Positions 52,812 through 61,095 of a DNA stretch of 64,000 nucleotides are shown here, piece after piece. The notes beneath the pieces were generated by a model, which saw only the letters and a list, made by a program, of their open reading frames with translations, was not told the DNA's origin and ran no database searches. Source of the DNA: JAXMCI01 sp046349435. Lineage in GTDB: Bacteria; Pseudomonadota; Alphaproteobacteria; Dongiales; Dongiaceae. The stretch's first letter is position 1; the number at the start of each line of letters is the position of its first letter. The position numbers and the translations under genes were made by a program. Where the stretch lies: NCBI GenBank assembly GCA_046349435.1, contig JAXMCI010000002.1, positions 124,001 to 188,000 on the forward strand, given 5' to 3'.

Positions 52812-54233
52812 ATGGCCACGGCGACGGCACCGACCCGGGCGACGATCTTCAGCTACCAGGTCGGGTTCGGCGACTGCTTCCTGCTCCGCTTCGACTATCC
52901 CGCCGGGAAGGCCCGGCACGTGCTGATCGATTTCGGCTCCACCGGCCTGCCCGACGGCACCGCGGACGACCACATGCTGACGATCGCCCGCGACATCCGC
53001 GACAAGTGCGGCGGCAAGCTCGAGGTCGTGGTCGCGACGCACCGCCATGCCGACCATATCAGCGGCTTCGCGACGCGGCCGGGCGGCTCGGGGCCCGGCG
53101 ACATCATCCGCGGCCTCGATCCCGAGGTGGTCCTGCAGCCCTGGACCGAGGCGCCGGACGCGCCGGTCGACGGCGCCAGCTTCCCCGGCGACAGCGCGCC
53201 CATGGCGGACCACCGGCGGCGGCTGGCGGGGGTTCAGCAGGCGGCGGGGCAGGTGGTCGGGCTGCTGCAGGGCACGGCCCTCGGGCGCATCTCGCCGGCC
53301 CTGCGGCAGCAGCTCGCCTTCCTCGGCCAGGACAACCTGTCGAATGCGGCCGCTGTCCGGAACCTGATGACCATGGGCCGGGCGCAGGTCTACGGCTTCC
53401 ACGGCAGCAATCCCGGGCTCGCCGAGGCGCTGCCGGGCGTCACGACGCGGGTTCTCGGGCCGCCGACGCTGGCGCAGAGCGCCGCCATCAGGAAGCAGCG
53501 CCGCACCGATCCCGACGAGTTCTGGCAGCTCGGGCTGGCGGCGCTCGATGCGGCGCAGCCCTTCGCCAAGGAGGGTGTCGAGCTGTTTCCCGGCCATCCG
53601 ACGCGGCGCGGGACGAAGCTGCCCCGGCAGGCCCGCTGGTTCGCCCACCGGGTCGACCTCGCCCGCGGCGAGCAGCTGCTCACGCTGGTCCGCGCGCTCG
53701 ACAAGCAGATGAACAACACCAGCCTGATCCTGCTGTTCGAGGCGGCGGGCAGGACGCTGCTGTTTCCCGGCGATGCGCAGATCGAGAACTGGCAGTACGC
53801 CCTCGGCAAGCCGGACATCGTCAGCCGGCTGGCCGCCGTCGACGTCTACAAGGTCGGCCACCATGGCAGCCTCAACGCCACCCCGAAATCGCTCTGGAAG
53901 GCGTTCGCCAAGCGCAAGAAGGGCGGCGGGCCGAAGCCGCTGAAGAGCATCCTCTCGACCATGGCCGGCAAGCACGGCGACGCGCACAGCCATACGGAGG
54001 TGCCGCGGGAGACGCTGGTCACCGCCCTCGATGCCGAGACCGAGCTGCACTCGACGCAGTCCCTGGCGCCCTCCCAGCTCTGCAACGAGGTGTCGATCGC
54101 CCTCGACGGCGCCGCCGCGCCGCCCCGTGCGGTGCGGGGCGCGGCGCCGGCGCGCCGCCGCGCCCAGGTCGACGGCCGGAAGGCCGGCGCCAGGACGGCC
54201 GGCCGCAAGCGGTCCGGCCGTACCAAGGCCTGA
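52812..54233 (+). CDS. MBL-fold metallo-hydrolase (ComEC-like hydrolase domain)
   Basis: 473 aa. The metallo-beta-lactamase motif HRHADH (H77, H79, D81, H82) follows EVVVATHRHADHISGF. Later motifs are NNTSLILLFEAAGRTLLFPGDAQ and VYKVGHHGSLNAT, as in the hydrolase domain of ComEC-type proteins. An unusual insert (about 110-270) separates them. The last 30 residues are Lys/Arg-rich (RKAGARTAGRKRSGRTKA), suggesting nucleic-acid contact. Starts 4 bases after the metalloprotease stop. The fold includes nucleases and phosphodiesterases; nuclease activity is plausible but not shown. Confidence 0.82.
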   Translation: MATATAPTRATIFSYQVGFGDCFLLRFDYPAGKARHVLIDFGSTGLPDGTADDHMLTIARDIRDKCGGKLEVVVATHRHADHISGFATRPGGSGPGDIIRGLDPEVVLQPWTEAPDAPVDGASFPGDSAPMADHRRRLAGVQQAAGQVVGLLQGTALGRISPALRQQLAFLGQDNLSNAAAVRNLMTMGRAQVYGFHGSNPGLAEALPGVTTRVLGPPTLAQSAAIRKQRRTDPDEFWQLGLAALDAAQPFAKEGVELFPGHPTRRGTKLPRQARWFAHRVDLARGEQLLTLVRALDKQMNNTSLILLFEAAGRTLLFPGDAQIENWQYALGKPDIVSRLAAVDVYKVGHHGSLNATPKSLWKAFAKRKKGGGPKPLKSILSTMAGKHGDAHSHTEVPRETLVTALDAETELHSTQSLAPSQLCNEVSIALDGAAAPPRAVRGAAPARRRAQVDGRKAGARTAGRKRSGRTKA

Positions 54234-54328
54234 GCGCCCGCCGCGGCGGCCCCGCGCCAACGCGGCATCCTGCGGACGGGAAATCCGGGCTAGGATCGCA
54301 CCCTGGAATCGCATCCCGGAGGGCATCG

Positions 54329-55501
54329 ATGGACAGCAGCTGGAGACCGTCGCGCCGGCGGACCCTCGCCACCCTGGGGCTCGGGCTGCTCGGCGTGGCG
54401 GCCGCGCCCCGCATCGCGCGGGCGACCGACGCCAGCGCGCTGGAGAGCAACATCGGGCTGGCGCCGCCCGGCGGCGGGCAGCCGGAATACATGGCCCTGC
54501 AGCAGGCGATGGACGTGCTGCGCATCCCGGCGGTCAGCGTCGCGCTGATCGATGGCGGGCGCATCGACTGGGTGCGCGCCTGGGGCGCGGCGACGCCGGG
54601 CACCCTGTTCCAGGCGGCCTCGATGTCCAAGCTGGTGACGGCGGTGACGGCGCTGGTGCTGGTCCAGCAGGGCCGGCTCGGGCTCGATGCCGACATCAAC
54701 GACGAGCTCACCTCCTGGAAGCTGCCGAAGAGCCGGCTGGCCGAAGGCCGGCCGGTGACCCTGCGCAGCCTGCTCGCGATGCGCGGCGGCATCGGCGTCG
54801 CCGGCTTCCAGGGCTATGTGGTGGGCGCCAAGCTCCCCAGCCTCAGGCAGATCCTCGACGGCAAGAAGCCGGCCAACTCGCCGGCCATCACCGTGGTGGC
54901 GCCGCCGGGCTCCGGCTACCTCTATTCCGGCGGCGGCTACGAGATCGTCGAGGCGCTGGTCCAGGACGCCGCCCGCCAGCCCTTCGCCCAGGCGGCGCGG
55001 CAGCTGGTGCTGCAGCCGGCGGGGATGATGGACAGCCAGTTCGCCCAGCCGCTGCCGGCGGCGCTCGCCCAGCGGGCGGCGCGCGGCTTCGACCGGCAGG
55101 GGCGCGAGGTGCCCGGCGGCTGGCGGGTGATGCCGGAGCTGGGGGCCGCCGGCCTGTGGACGACGGCGGCCGATCTCGCCCAGCTGCTGGTCAACCTGAT
55201 GCGCTGCTACCAGCGGCAGCCCGGGCTGCTCGATCCGGGCCTGGCGAACGAGATGATGACGCCGGTCGACGGCGGTCCCTACGGGCTCGGCGGCCAGGTG
55301 TTCGGCATGGGGATGGCGCTGTCGCTCGCCAAGCGCGGGCAGAATGTCGGCTTCCAGGGCTATCTGCTGCTGTTCCCGGCGGCCGGGCGGGGCATCGTGG
55401 TGCTGACCAACTCGGACAACGGCTCGGTGCTGGCCCAGGCGCTGATCCAGCGCGCCGCCAACGCCTATCGCTGGCCGCAGCTGCCGCCCTTCGGGGACTG
55501 A
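54329..55501 (+). CDS. Serine hydrolase, beta-lactamase/penicillin-binding-like, Tat-exported
   Basis: 390 aa. N-terminus SRRRTLATLGLGLLGVAAAP is a twin-arginine-type signal. Catalytic S98-M-S-K101 in FQAASMSKLVTAV, second motif Y199-S-G in YLYSGGGYEIVEAL, and a C-terminal GQNVGFQGYLL strand in place of the KTG/HTG motif. Class C beta-lactamase-like esterases and D-aminopeptidases share this set. The usual LLTHTSG segment is here LLAMRGGIG, so the active-site edge is atypical. It lies 95 bases after the MBL gene and could be transcribed with the operon or separately. Confidence 0.85.
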   Translation: MDSSWRPSRRRTLATLGLGLLGVAAAPRIARATDASALESNIGLAPPGGGQPEYMALQQAMDVLRIPAVSVALIDGGRIDWVRAWGAATPGTLFQAASMSKLVTAVTALVLVQQGRLGLDADINDELTSWKLPKSRLAEGRPVTLRSLLAMRGGIGVAGFQGYVVGAKLPSLRQILDGKKPANSPAITVVAPPGSGYLYSGGGYEIVEALVQDAARQPFAQAARQLVLQPAGMMDSQFAQPLPAALAQRAARGFDRQGREVPGGWRVMPELGAAGLWTTAADLAQLLVNLMRCYQRQPGLLDPGLANEMMTPVDGGPYGLGGQVFGMGMALSLAKRGQNVGFQGYLLLFPAAGRGIVVLTNSDNGSVLAQALIQRAANAYRWPQLPPFGD

Positions 55502-55526
55502 GAGGGGCGGCCGGGGGGAGCCCGGC

Positions 55527-56138
55527 TCACAGCCGGGCGAGCGCCCGGCAGATCCCGGCCTCGTCATAGATCACCCAGGCGAGCCGCCGGATCAGCCCCT
55601 CGGCCCCGGCCTGGGTGCCGTGCAGCGCGGCCAGGATCACCACCAGCACCAGGCCGACCACCGGCAGCGACAGCCGCGGCACGGCGAGCCGATGCTGCTG
55701 CAGCGCGAACAGGCCGGCCCCGGCGATGCCGACGGCGAGCCCGACCGCCACCTCGGCCGGGGTGTGGGCATGCACGGCGATGCGCGACAGGCCGATCAGC
55801 AGGATCCAGCCGCCGGCCAGCACGGCGATGGCGCCGCGCAGCAGCCGGCTGTGGAAATGCTGCGCCAGCAGCAGCGCCAGGCTGCCATAGACGACGGCCG
55901 AGAAGGCGGAGTGGCCGCTCGGGTTGCGCAGGTCGGTGATCAGCGTCCGGTCGCAGGGCCGCAGCCCGATCTTGAGCGCCACCATGAGGAGGCAGCAGAG
56001 GCCGACGGCGAGCGCCCAGGCGGCGGCGGTCCGGCGCGCCCCGCTCAGCCAGAGCGCGACCGTGACCAGGGCGGAGACCGGCAGCAGGATGGCGCTGTCG
56101 CCGAAATCGGTGATCTGCTGCATCAGCGCGTCGGGCAT
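55527..56138 (-). CDS. PAP2 superfamily phosphatase, membrane-bound
   Basis: 203 aa with about six helices. PAP2 motifs: KIGLRPC (K56, R60), NPSGHSAFS (73-76 PSGH) and SRIAVHAHTPAEV (R119, H125). The aspartate that normally follows the third histidine by four is Glu129 here, a variation seen in some members. Probably dephosphorylates a lipid or undecaprenyl pyrophosphate in the membrane. Converges with the serine hydrolase gene (25-base gap). A possible 25-codon frame (56226 to 56149) precedes it on the same strand. Confidence 0.88.
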   Translation of the reverse strand: MPDALMQQITDFGDSAILLPVSALVTVALWLSGARRTAAAWALAVGLCCLLMVALKIGLRPCDRTLITDLRNPSGHSAFSAVVYGSLALLLAQHFHSRLLRGAIAVLAGGWILLIGLSRIAVHAHTPAEVAVGLAVGIAGAGLFALQQHRLAVPRLSLPVVGLVLVVILAALHGTQAGAEGLIRRLAWVIYDEAGICRALARL

Positions 56139-56689
56139 CGGAGCGGTCTCAGTCGCAGGCGCCGGCCGCGTCGCAGCCAGCCAGGGCGCGGATCGTCTCG
56201 ATGGCGGCAGGGTCGGGTCGGGCCATGAACACTCACACGCGCTGGCTTGGCGGCACTCTAGGAGGCCATGCCGGAAGAGGGAAGGCAGGCTTGTTGCATC
56301 GCAGAAATAGGATGGCCGTTGCGCACTGCAACGGTCGCAGCGCTACTCTGCCGCGGCGGAGGCCGCGGCGATGCCATTGTTGCAATTTCGGGGCCGGAAT
56401 GCCGGGAATGGCTGGCGCGGGGTCGTGAGCGCGCCGCCGGCGAGTCCGTCTCGGCTCGGCTCGCCGGCGGCTGCGCACCCCCACGAAGGCGATCCGGCCG
56501 CGATGCCGGCATTCGTCGCGCCGCCGCTGCCGGGCGAGCGGCGCGTCCCGGGCTCGACCATGCCGGCAACCTCTTAAGATTTCCTTCCCGGCGCGGGTGC
56601 CGGCGACGCCATCTCTTCGATAGTTCCGGAACTACGTTGACCACCGCTTTGGCGGGGACCATGCTCCGGCCACACGGAACGGCCCGGCG
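56139..56689. promoter_or_regulatory. 551-bp intergenic region with inverted repeats upstream of ArsR
   Basis: No convincing protein gene. Contents: a 25-codon minus frame 56226-56149 (MARPDPAAIETIRALAGCDA...) ending 11 bases before the PAP2 start; an inverted repeat CCGTTGC-GCACT-GCAACGG at 56316-56334; ATTGTTGCAAT near 56377; and the ArsR palindrome described separately. An open frame from 56268 with a good ribosome site runs out of phase into arsR and has shadow-like composition. Confidence 0.4.
56621..56634. promoter_or_regulatory. Candidate ArsR operator, perfect 14-bp palindrome
   Basis: TAGTTCCGGAACTA is a perfect palindrome 55 bases before the arsR start codon, directly followed by ACGTTGACC, where a -35 (TTGACC, 56636-56641) could lie. 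Position and symmetry suit autorepression by the ArsR homodimer. Confidence 0.55.
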
Positions 56690-57007
56690 ATGGATCACAG
56701 GATCGCGGTGGCGGCGCTCTCGGCGCTGGCCCAGGACACCCGGCTGGCGCTGTTCCGCCTGCTCGTCGCGCGCGGGCCGGAGGGTCATCCCGCCGGCGTC
56801 ATCGCCGAGCGGCTGGCGGTGCCGGCCTCCTCGCTCTCCTTCCACCTCGCCCAGCTCAGCCACGCCGGGCTGATCCGGCAGCGCCGGCAGGGCCGCTCGC
56901 TGATCTACTCGGCCGATGCCGCGGCGATGACGGCGCTGCTGGCCTATCTCGCGGAGAATTGCTGCGCGGCGGGCGCGGCGCCGCCGGGTCGGGACGGCCG
57001 CGACTGA
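56690..57007 (+). CDS. ArsR family metalloregulator
   Basis: 105 aa. Winged helix with LSALAQDTRLALFRLLVARG, recognition helix ASSLSFHLAQLSHAGLI and wing RRQGRSLIYSADA. The C-terminus ends ENCCAAG with vicinal Cys91-Cys92, like ArsR repressors that bind arsenite near the dimer interface through C-terminal cysteines. It would repress itself and the transporter that starts 2 bases after its stop until arsenite or antimonite binds. Confidence 0.92.
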   Translation: MDHRIAVAALSALAQDTRLALFRLLVARGPEGHPAGVIAERLAVPASSLSFHLAQLSHAGLIRQRRQGRSLIYSADAAAMTALLAYLAENCCAAGAAPPGRDGRD

Positions 57008-57009
57008 CG

Positions 57010-58203
57010 ATGTCCGCCAGCCCTGCCCAGCCCGCGCCGCAGCCGGCGCTGCGCCGCCGCGCCCTGGTGGGCATCCTCGGCCTGGTCCAGATCCTCGGCT
57101 GGGGCGCCAGCTACTACATGCCGTCGGTGCTGGCGGGCGAGATCGCCCGCGACACCGGCTGGAGCGGCAGCGCGGTGGTCGGCGGCCTGTCCTGGGGGCT
57201 GCTCGTCACCGGCCTCGCCGCGCCCGTCGTCGGACGGTCGATCGATCGCCGCGGCGGCCGCGGCGTGCTCGCCGCCGGCTCCTGCATCATCGCGGCCGGG
57301 CTGGCGGCGCTCGCCGCGGCACACGACCTCGCCCTCTACTATGCCGGCTGGACGGTGATCGGGGTCGGCATGGCCGCGGCGCTCTACGACGCCGTCTTCG
57401 CCACGCTGGGACGGCTGCATGGCGAGGGTGCCCGCCGCTCGATCACCGGGATCACGCTGGTCGCCGGGCTGGCCAGCACCGTTTCCTGGCCGGTGGTGGC
57501 GGCGCTCGGGCACGGGCTCGGCTGGCGCGGCGCCTGCCTGGCGCTCGCCGGGCTGCAGCTCGCCGTGGCGGCGCCGGTGCACGCGCTGCTGGTGCCGCGG
57601 GTCGCCCCCCATGCCGCGCGCCCTGCCGCGCGCGGGCCCCGGCCGCCGCTCGACCGGCGCTTCGTCCTGCTGGCGCTCGCCTTCACGCTGCACTCGCTGG
57701 TGGCGACCGGCCTCTGGGTCCATCTGCTGCCGATCCTGCGGCTGCGCGGGCTGGACGCCGCCGCCGCCATTGCCTGCGGCATGGTGATCGGCCCGTCGCA
57801 GGTCGCCAGCCGGCTGCTCGAGCTCTTCCTCGGGCGGCGCGTCCACCCGGTGTGGACGGCGCGCACCGGCAGCGCCCTGGTGCTGGCCGGCCTCGCCGGG
57901 CTGCTGCTGGCCGGCGCCGGCGGCGGCATCGTCCCGGCGCTGATCGTCTATGGCTGCGGCAACGGCATCCTCACCATCGCCCGCGGCACCCTGCCGATGG
58001 CCCTGTTCGGGGCGGCCGGCTATGGCGGCCGGCTGGGCGCGCTCGCCCGGCCGTCGCTGTTCGCGCAGGCGGCCTCGCCGGTGCTGCTGGCGCCGCTGCT
58101 GGCCCGGTTCGGCGGCGATGCCGTGCTCGGCCTGGCGGCCGCGCTGGTCGCGGCGGCGCTGCTGGCGTTCCTGACGCTGCGGCCTACATCCACAGGACCC
58201 TGA
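57010..58203 (+). CDS. MFS transporter, probable metalloid or drug efflux
   Basis: 397 aa, twelve helices. First helix ALVGILGLVQILGWGASYYM; motif A-like GRSIDRRGGRGVLAAG between TM2 and TM3. Co-transcribed with an ArsR regulator; MFS proteins in that setting include ArsK-type arsenite/antimonite exporters and ArsJ. No GAPDH gene is present, which argues against ArsJ. The substrate is inferred only from the regulator. The last 20 bases overlap a convergent small gene. Confidence 0.88.
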   Translation: MSASPAQPAPQPALRRRALVGILGLVQILGWGASYYMPSVLAGEIARDTGWSGSAVVGGLSWGLLVTGLAAPVVGRSIDRRGGRGVLAAGSCIIAAGLAALAAAHDLALYYAGWTVIGVGMAAALYDAVFATLGRLHGEGARRSITGITLVAGLASTVSWPVVAALGHGLGWRGACLALAGLQLAVAAPVHALLVPRVAPHAARPAARGPRPPLDRRFVLLALAFTLHSLVATGLWVHLLPILRLRGLDAAAAIACGMVIGPSQVASRLLELFLGRRVHPVWTARTGSALVLAGLAGLLLAGAGGGIVPALIVYGCGNGILTIARGTLPMALFGAAGYGGRLGALARPSLFAQAASPVLLAPLLARFGGDAVLGLAAALVAAALLAFLTLRPTSTGP

Positions 58204-58375
58204 GCCCGGCCACGGCGGCGGTCCCGCCGAGCCCGCCCAGCAGGCCGCCGAGCCATGGCCGCCGGCGCCAGGCGAGCGCGCCGAGCGCCGCGCCGCCGAT
58301 CAGGCCGGGCCAGCCCAGCAGCAGCACCAGGACGGCGATCGCCTCCCAGCCGAAATCGAGGCGGATGTCCGACAA
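58184..58375 (-). CDS. Small two-helix membrane protein
   Basis: 63 aa: MSDIRLDFGWEAIAVLVLLLG, a first helix ending near 33, a basic turn (WRRRPW), then a glycine-rich second helix (GGLLGGLGGTAAVAGLRVL). Nine bases after the xylB stop on the same strand, so probably the last gene of that transcript. It overlaps the 3' end of the MFS gene by 20 bases in convergent orientation. Family not recognised; the Gly-rich helix suggests oligomer packing. Confidence 0.6.
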   Translation of the reverse strand: MSDIRLDFGWEAIAVLVLLLGWPGLIGGAALGALAWRRRPWLGGLLGGLGGTAAVAGLRVLWM

Positions 58376-58384
58376 GCCCGGCGC

Positions 58385-59854
58385 TCAGCCGGCGAGCGCG
58401 GCGAAATGCGGGCGCAGGTCGCGGTAGAGCCGGCGATAGAGCGGCCAGCGCGCGCCGTGGAAGTCGCGGCGCACCGGGTCGGGCGCCACGCGATAGGCCA
58501 CCGGCGGCGGCCGGCAGACCGCGACCGGATCCTCGCCGGTGGCGGCGATGCGGGCCAGCCGGGCGGCGCCGAAGGCCGGCCCGACCTCGCCGCCGGCGTG
58601 GTAGGTGAGCGGGCGGTCGAGGATGCTGGCGAGCAGCGTGCCCCAGTGCCGGCTGCGGGCGCCGCCGCCGATCACCGAGACCTCGTCGATCCTGGCGCCC
58701 GCCTCGATCAGCGCCGCCTGGCCGTCGGCCAGCGCGAAGGCGACGCCCTCGAGCACGGCGGCGGCGAGCTGGGCCCGCTCGCTGCCGTGCGACAGGCCGA
58801 AGAACACGCCCTTGGCGGTGGGGTCGTTGTGCGGCGTGCGCTCGCCCGAGAGATAGGGCAGGAAGAGCGGCAGCTCGGCGCCGGCGGGCAGCGCCTCGGC
58901 CTCGGCCACCAGCGTCGCCTCGTCGGCGCCGGTCAGCCCGGCGAGCCAGGCGAGCGAGGCGGCGGCGCTCAGGATCACCGCCATCTGGTGCCAGGTGCCG
59001 GGCAGGCAGTGGCAGAAGCTGTGCACGCCGCGCTCCGGGCTCGCCCGGCCGTCCGGCGTGACCACGAAATAGACCCCGGAGGTGCCGAGCGACAGGAAGG
59101 CGCGGCCCGGCGTCACGACGCCGATGCCGGCGCCGCCGGCGGCGTTGTCGCCGCCGCCGCCCGCCACGATCACGTCGCGCGGCAGGCCCCAGGCGGCGGC
59201 GATCTCGCGCCGCACCCGGCCGGTCGCAGCGGTGCCTTCGTGAAGCGCCGGCATCGCCGCCTGCGACAGGCCGCAGGCGGCCAGCACCGCGTCGGACCAG
59301 CGTCGGGTGGCGAGCTCGACCCAGAGCGTGCCGGCGGCGTCCGACAGGTCGGTCGCGGCCTCGCCGGTCAGCCGCAGCCGGACGAAGTCCTTGGGCAGCA
59401 GCACGCGGGCGATCCGGGCGAAGAGCTCGGGCTCGTGCCGGCGCACCCAGAGCAGCTTCGGCGCGGTGAAGCCCGCCATGGCGCGGTTGCCGGTGATCGC
59501 CGGCAGGTCGGGCACCAGCCGCTCGAGCTCGGCGCATTCCGCGCCGGAGCGGCCGTCGTTCCACAGGATCGCCGGCCGCAGCACGCGGTCGCCGCCATCG
59601 AGCAGGGTGGCGCCGTGCATCTGGCCGGAGAGGCCGATGGCGCGCACCGCGCCGAGCGCGGCCGGCTGCCGGCTGCGCAGCGCGGCGACCACCGCGTCGG
59701 CGGCACGCCACCAATCCTCCGGATCCTGCTCCGACCAGAGCGGCCGCGGCCGCGACACCGTCAGCGCGGCGGAGTCCTGATCGACCAGCCGGTCGTCGCC
59801 GTCGACCAGCACGGCCTTGACCGACGAGGTCCCGATGTCGAGGCCGAGATACAT
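58385..59854 (-). CDS. xylB: Xylulokinase
   Basis: 489-aa FGGY-family kinase phosphorylating D-xylulose to xylulose 5-phosphate. N-terminal ATPase-fold motif LGLDIGTSSVKAVLVD, GLSGQMHGATLLD (substrate region), ILWNDGR, AGGGGDNAAGGAGIG (catalytic Asp) and C-terminal VSVIGGGARSRHW. Start ATG 59854 has GGGAGG upstream. Divergent from kdgK; no xylose isomerase or pentitol dehydrogenase is in view, so the xylulose source lies elsewhere. Confidence 0.94.
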   Translation of the reverse strand: MYLGLDIGTSSVKAVLVDGDDRLVDQDSAALTVSRPRPLWSEQDPEDWWRAADAVVAALRSRQPAALGAVRAIGLSGQMHGATLLDGGDRVLRPAILWNDGRSGAECAELERLVPDLPAITGNRAMAGFTAPKLLWVRRHEPELFARIARVLLPKDFVRLRLTGEAATDLSDAAGTLWVELATRRWSDAVLAACGLSQAAMPALHEGTAATGRVRREIAAAWGLPRDVIVAGGGGDNAAGGAGIGVVTPGRAFLSLGTSGVYFVVTPDGRASPERGVHSFCHCLPGTWHQMAVILSAAASLAWLAGLTGADEATLVAEAEALPAGAELPLFLPYLSGERTPHNDPTAKGVFFGLSHGSERAQLAAAVLEGVAFALADGQAALIEAGARIDEVSVIGGGARSRHWGTLLASILDRPLTYHAGGEVGPAFGAARLARIAATGEDPVAVCRPPPVAYRVAPDPVRRDFHGARWPLYRRLYRDLRPHFAALAG

Positions 59855-60174
59855 CGCGCGCCGCCTCCCGCCGTGCCGTCCTGCCGCTTGTAGCATCGCG
59901 GCCGGCGGGCTCGCCAGATGCGCGCCGGCGCGCCTTGCCACCCGGGCACGTTTGACGTATTATGCGTAATAAGACGATCCTGGCGGGTCGCAGCGCACCG
60001 GCCGCGCTCCGCCCGCCGAGCGTCGCAATGCCGCCGGACGAATCGGAAATCCTCGCCGGACATGGGGTGCATCGCTCGGATTCGCTCCGTCTCGCCCCGT
60101 CCCGCGGGGCGGCGTCCCGCGAGGTTGCCGCTTCCGGTTGACAGGGACGTCAGTTTTCTCGGAGTGTCGCCGCA
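59855..60174. promoter_or_regulatory. Divergent xylB / kdgK regulatory region
   Basis: 320 bases, no gene. It holds an AT-rich imperfect palindrome TATTATGCGTAATA (59958-59971) preceded by TTGACG (59952), likely an operator and promoter core shared by both genes. Closer to kdgK, TTGACA (60138-60143) is a second possible -35. GGAG (60161-60164) is the kdgK ribosome site. The rest is GC-rich and unremarkable. Confidence 0.45.
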
Positions 60175-61095
60175 ATGATTCGGGTGGCCAGCATCGGGGA
60201 GTGCATGATCGAGCTGTCGCCGCGGCCCGGCGGGCTGCTCGGCCTCGGCTTCGGCGGCGACACTCTCAACACCGCCGTCTACCTCGCCCGGCTCGGCGTG
60301 GCGGTCGACTACCTGACGGCGCTGGGCGACGACCCCTATAGCGACCGCATGCTGGCGTTGTGGCGCGAGGAGGGGGTCGGCACCGAGCTGGTGACCCGGC
60401 TGCCCGGCCGGCTGCCGGGCCTCTACATGATCGAGATCGACCCGCAGGGCGAGCGGCGCTTCCGCTACTGGCGCGACCGGGCGCCGGCGCGCGAGCTGTT
60501 CCAGCGCGAGGAGAGCGAGAACGTCATCGCGGCGCTGCCCGGCTACCACCTGATCTACCTGTCCGGGATCAGCCTGTCGCTCTATGGCGAGTTCGGCCGC
60601 AAGGTCCTGTTCACCGCGCTCGACCGGGCGCGCGCGGCAGGCGCCAGGATCGCCTTCGACAGCAACTACCGGCCGCGCAACTGGCCCGACATCGCCACGG
60701 CGCGGGCCGCCATGGCGGCGATGCTGGCCCGCACCGACATCGTGCTGAGCAGCCACGACGACGAGCGCCTGCTGCAGGACGACGGCGATCCCGCCGCCTG
60801 CGCCCGCCGCCTGCACGGCGCCGGCCCCGGCGAGGTGGTGCTGAAGCAGGGGGCGCTGCCCTGCCGCATCGTCACCGCCGAGGGCGAGCTCGAGGTCGCC
60901 GCCGAGCGCGTCGACCGGGTGGTCGACACCACGGCGGCCGGCGATTCCTTCAATGCCGGCTATCTCGCGGCACGGCTCGCCGGCCGCCCGCCGCGCGAGG
61001 CGGCGCGTGCCGGCCACCGGCTGGCGGCCGCGGTGGTCGGGCATGTCGGCGCGCTGATCCCGCGCGCCGCCATGCCGGTGCCGGTCGAGGCGTGA
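60175..61095 (+). CDS. kdgK: PfkB family sugar kinase, 2-dehydro-3-deoxygluconokinase
   Basis: 306 aa ribokinase fold. N-terminal SIGECMIELSPRPGG and FGGDTLNTAVYLARLG, YWRDRAPARELF (the KDG-kinase Tyr/Arg substrate region) and C-terminal VDTTAAGDSFNAGYLAA with the catalytic Asp and anion hole. Converts 2-keto-3-deoxygluconate to KDPG, the substrate of the overlapping downstream aldolase gene. The pair forms the lower half of a hexuronate or semi-phosphorylative Entner-Doudoroff route. Confidence 0.93.
   Translation: MIRVASIGECMIELSPRPGGLLGLGFGGDTLNTAVYLARLGVAVDYLTALGDDPYSDRMLALWREEGVGTELVTRLPGRLPGLYMIEIDPQGERRFRYWRDRAPARELFQREESENVIAALPGYHLIYLSGISLSLYGEFGRKVLFTALDRARAAGARIAFDSNYRPRNWPDIATARAAMAAMLARTDIVLSSHDDERLLQDDGDPAACARRLHGAGPGEVVLKQGALPCRIVTAEGELEVAAERVDRVVDTTAAGDSFNAGYLAARLAGRPPREAARAGHRLAAAVVGHVGALIPRAAMPVPVEA

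Noticed and set aside
56268..56873. 201-codon plus frame with a good ribosome site (TAGGAGG) ahead of ATG
   Set aside because: It overlaps arsR out of phase and covers the operator palindrome; composition is shadow-like with no family features.
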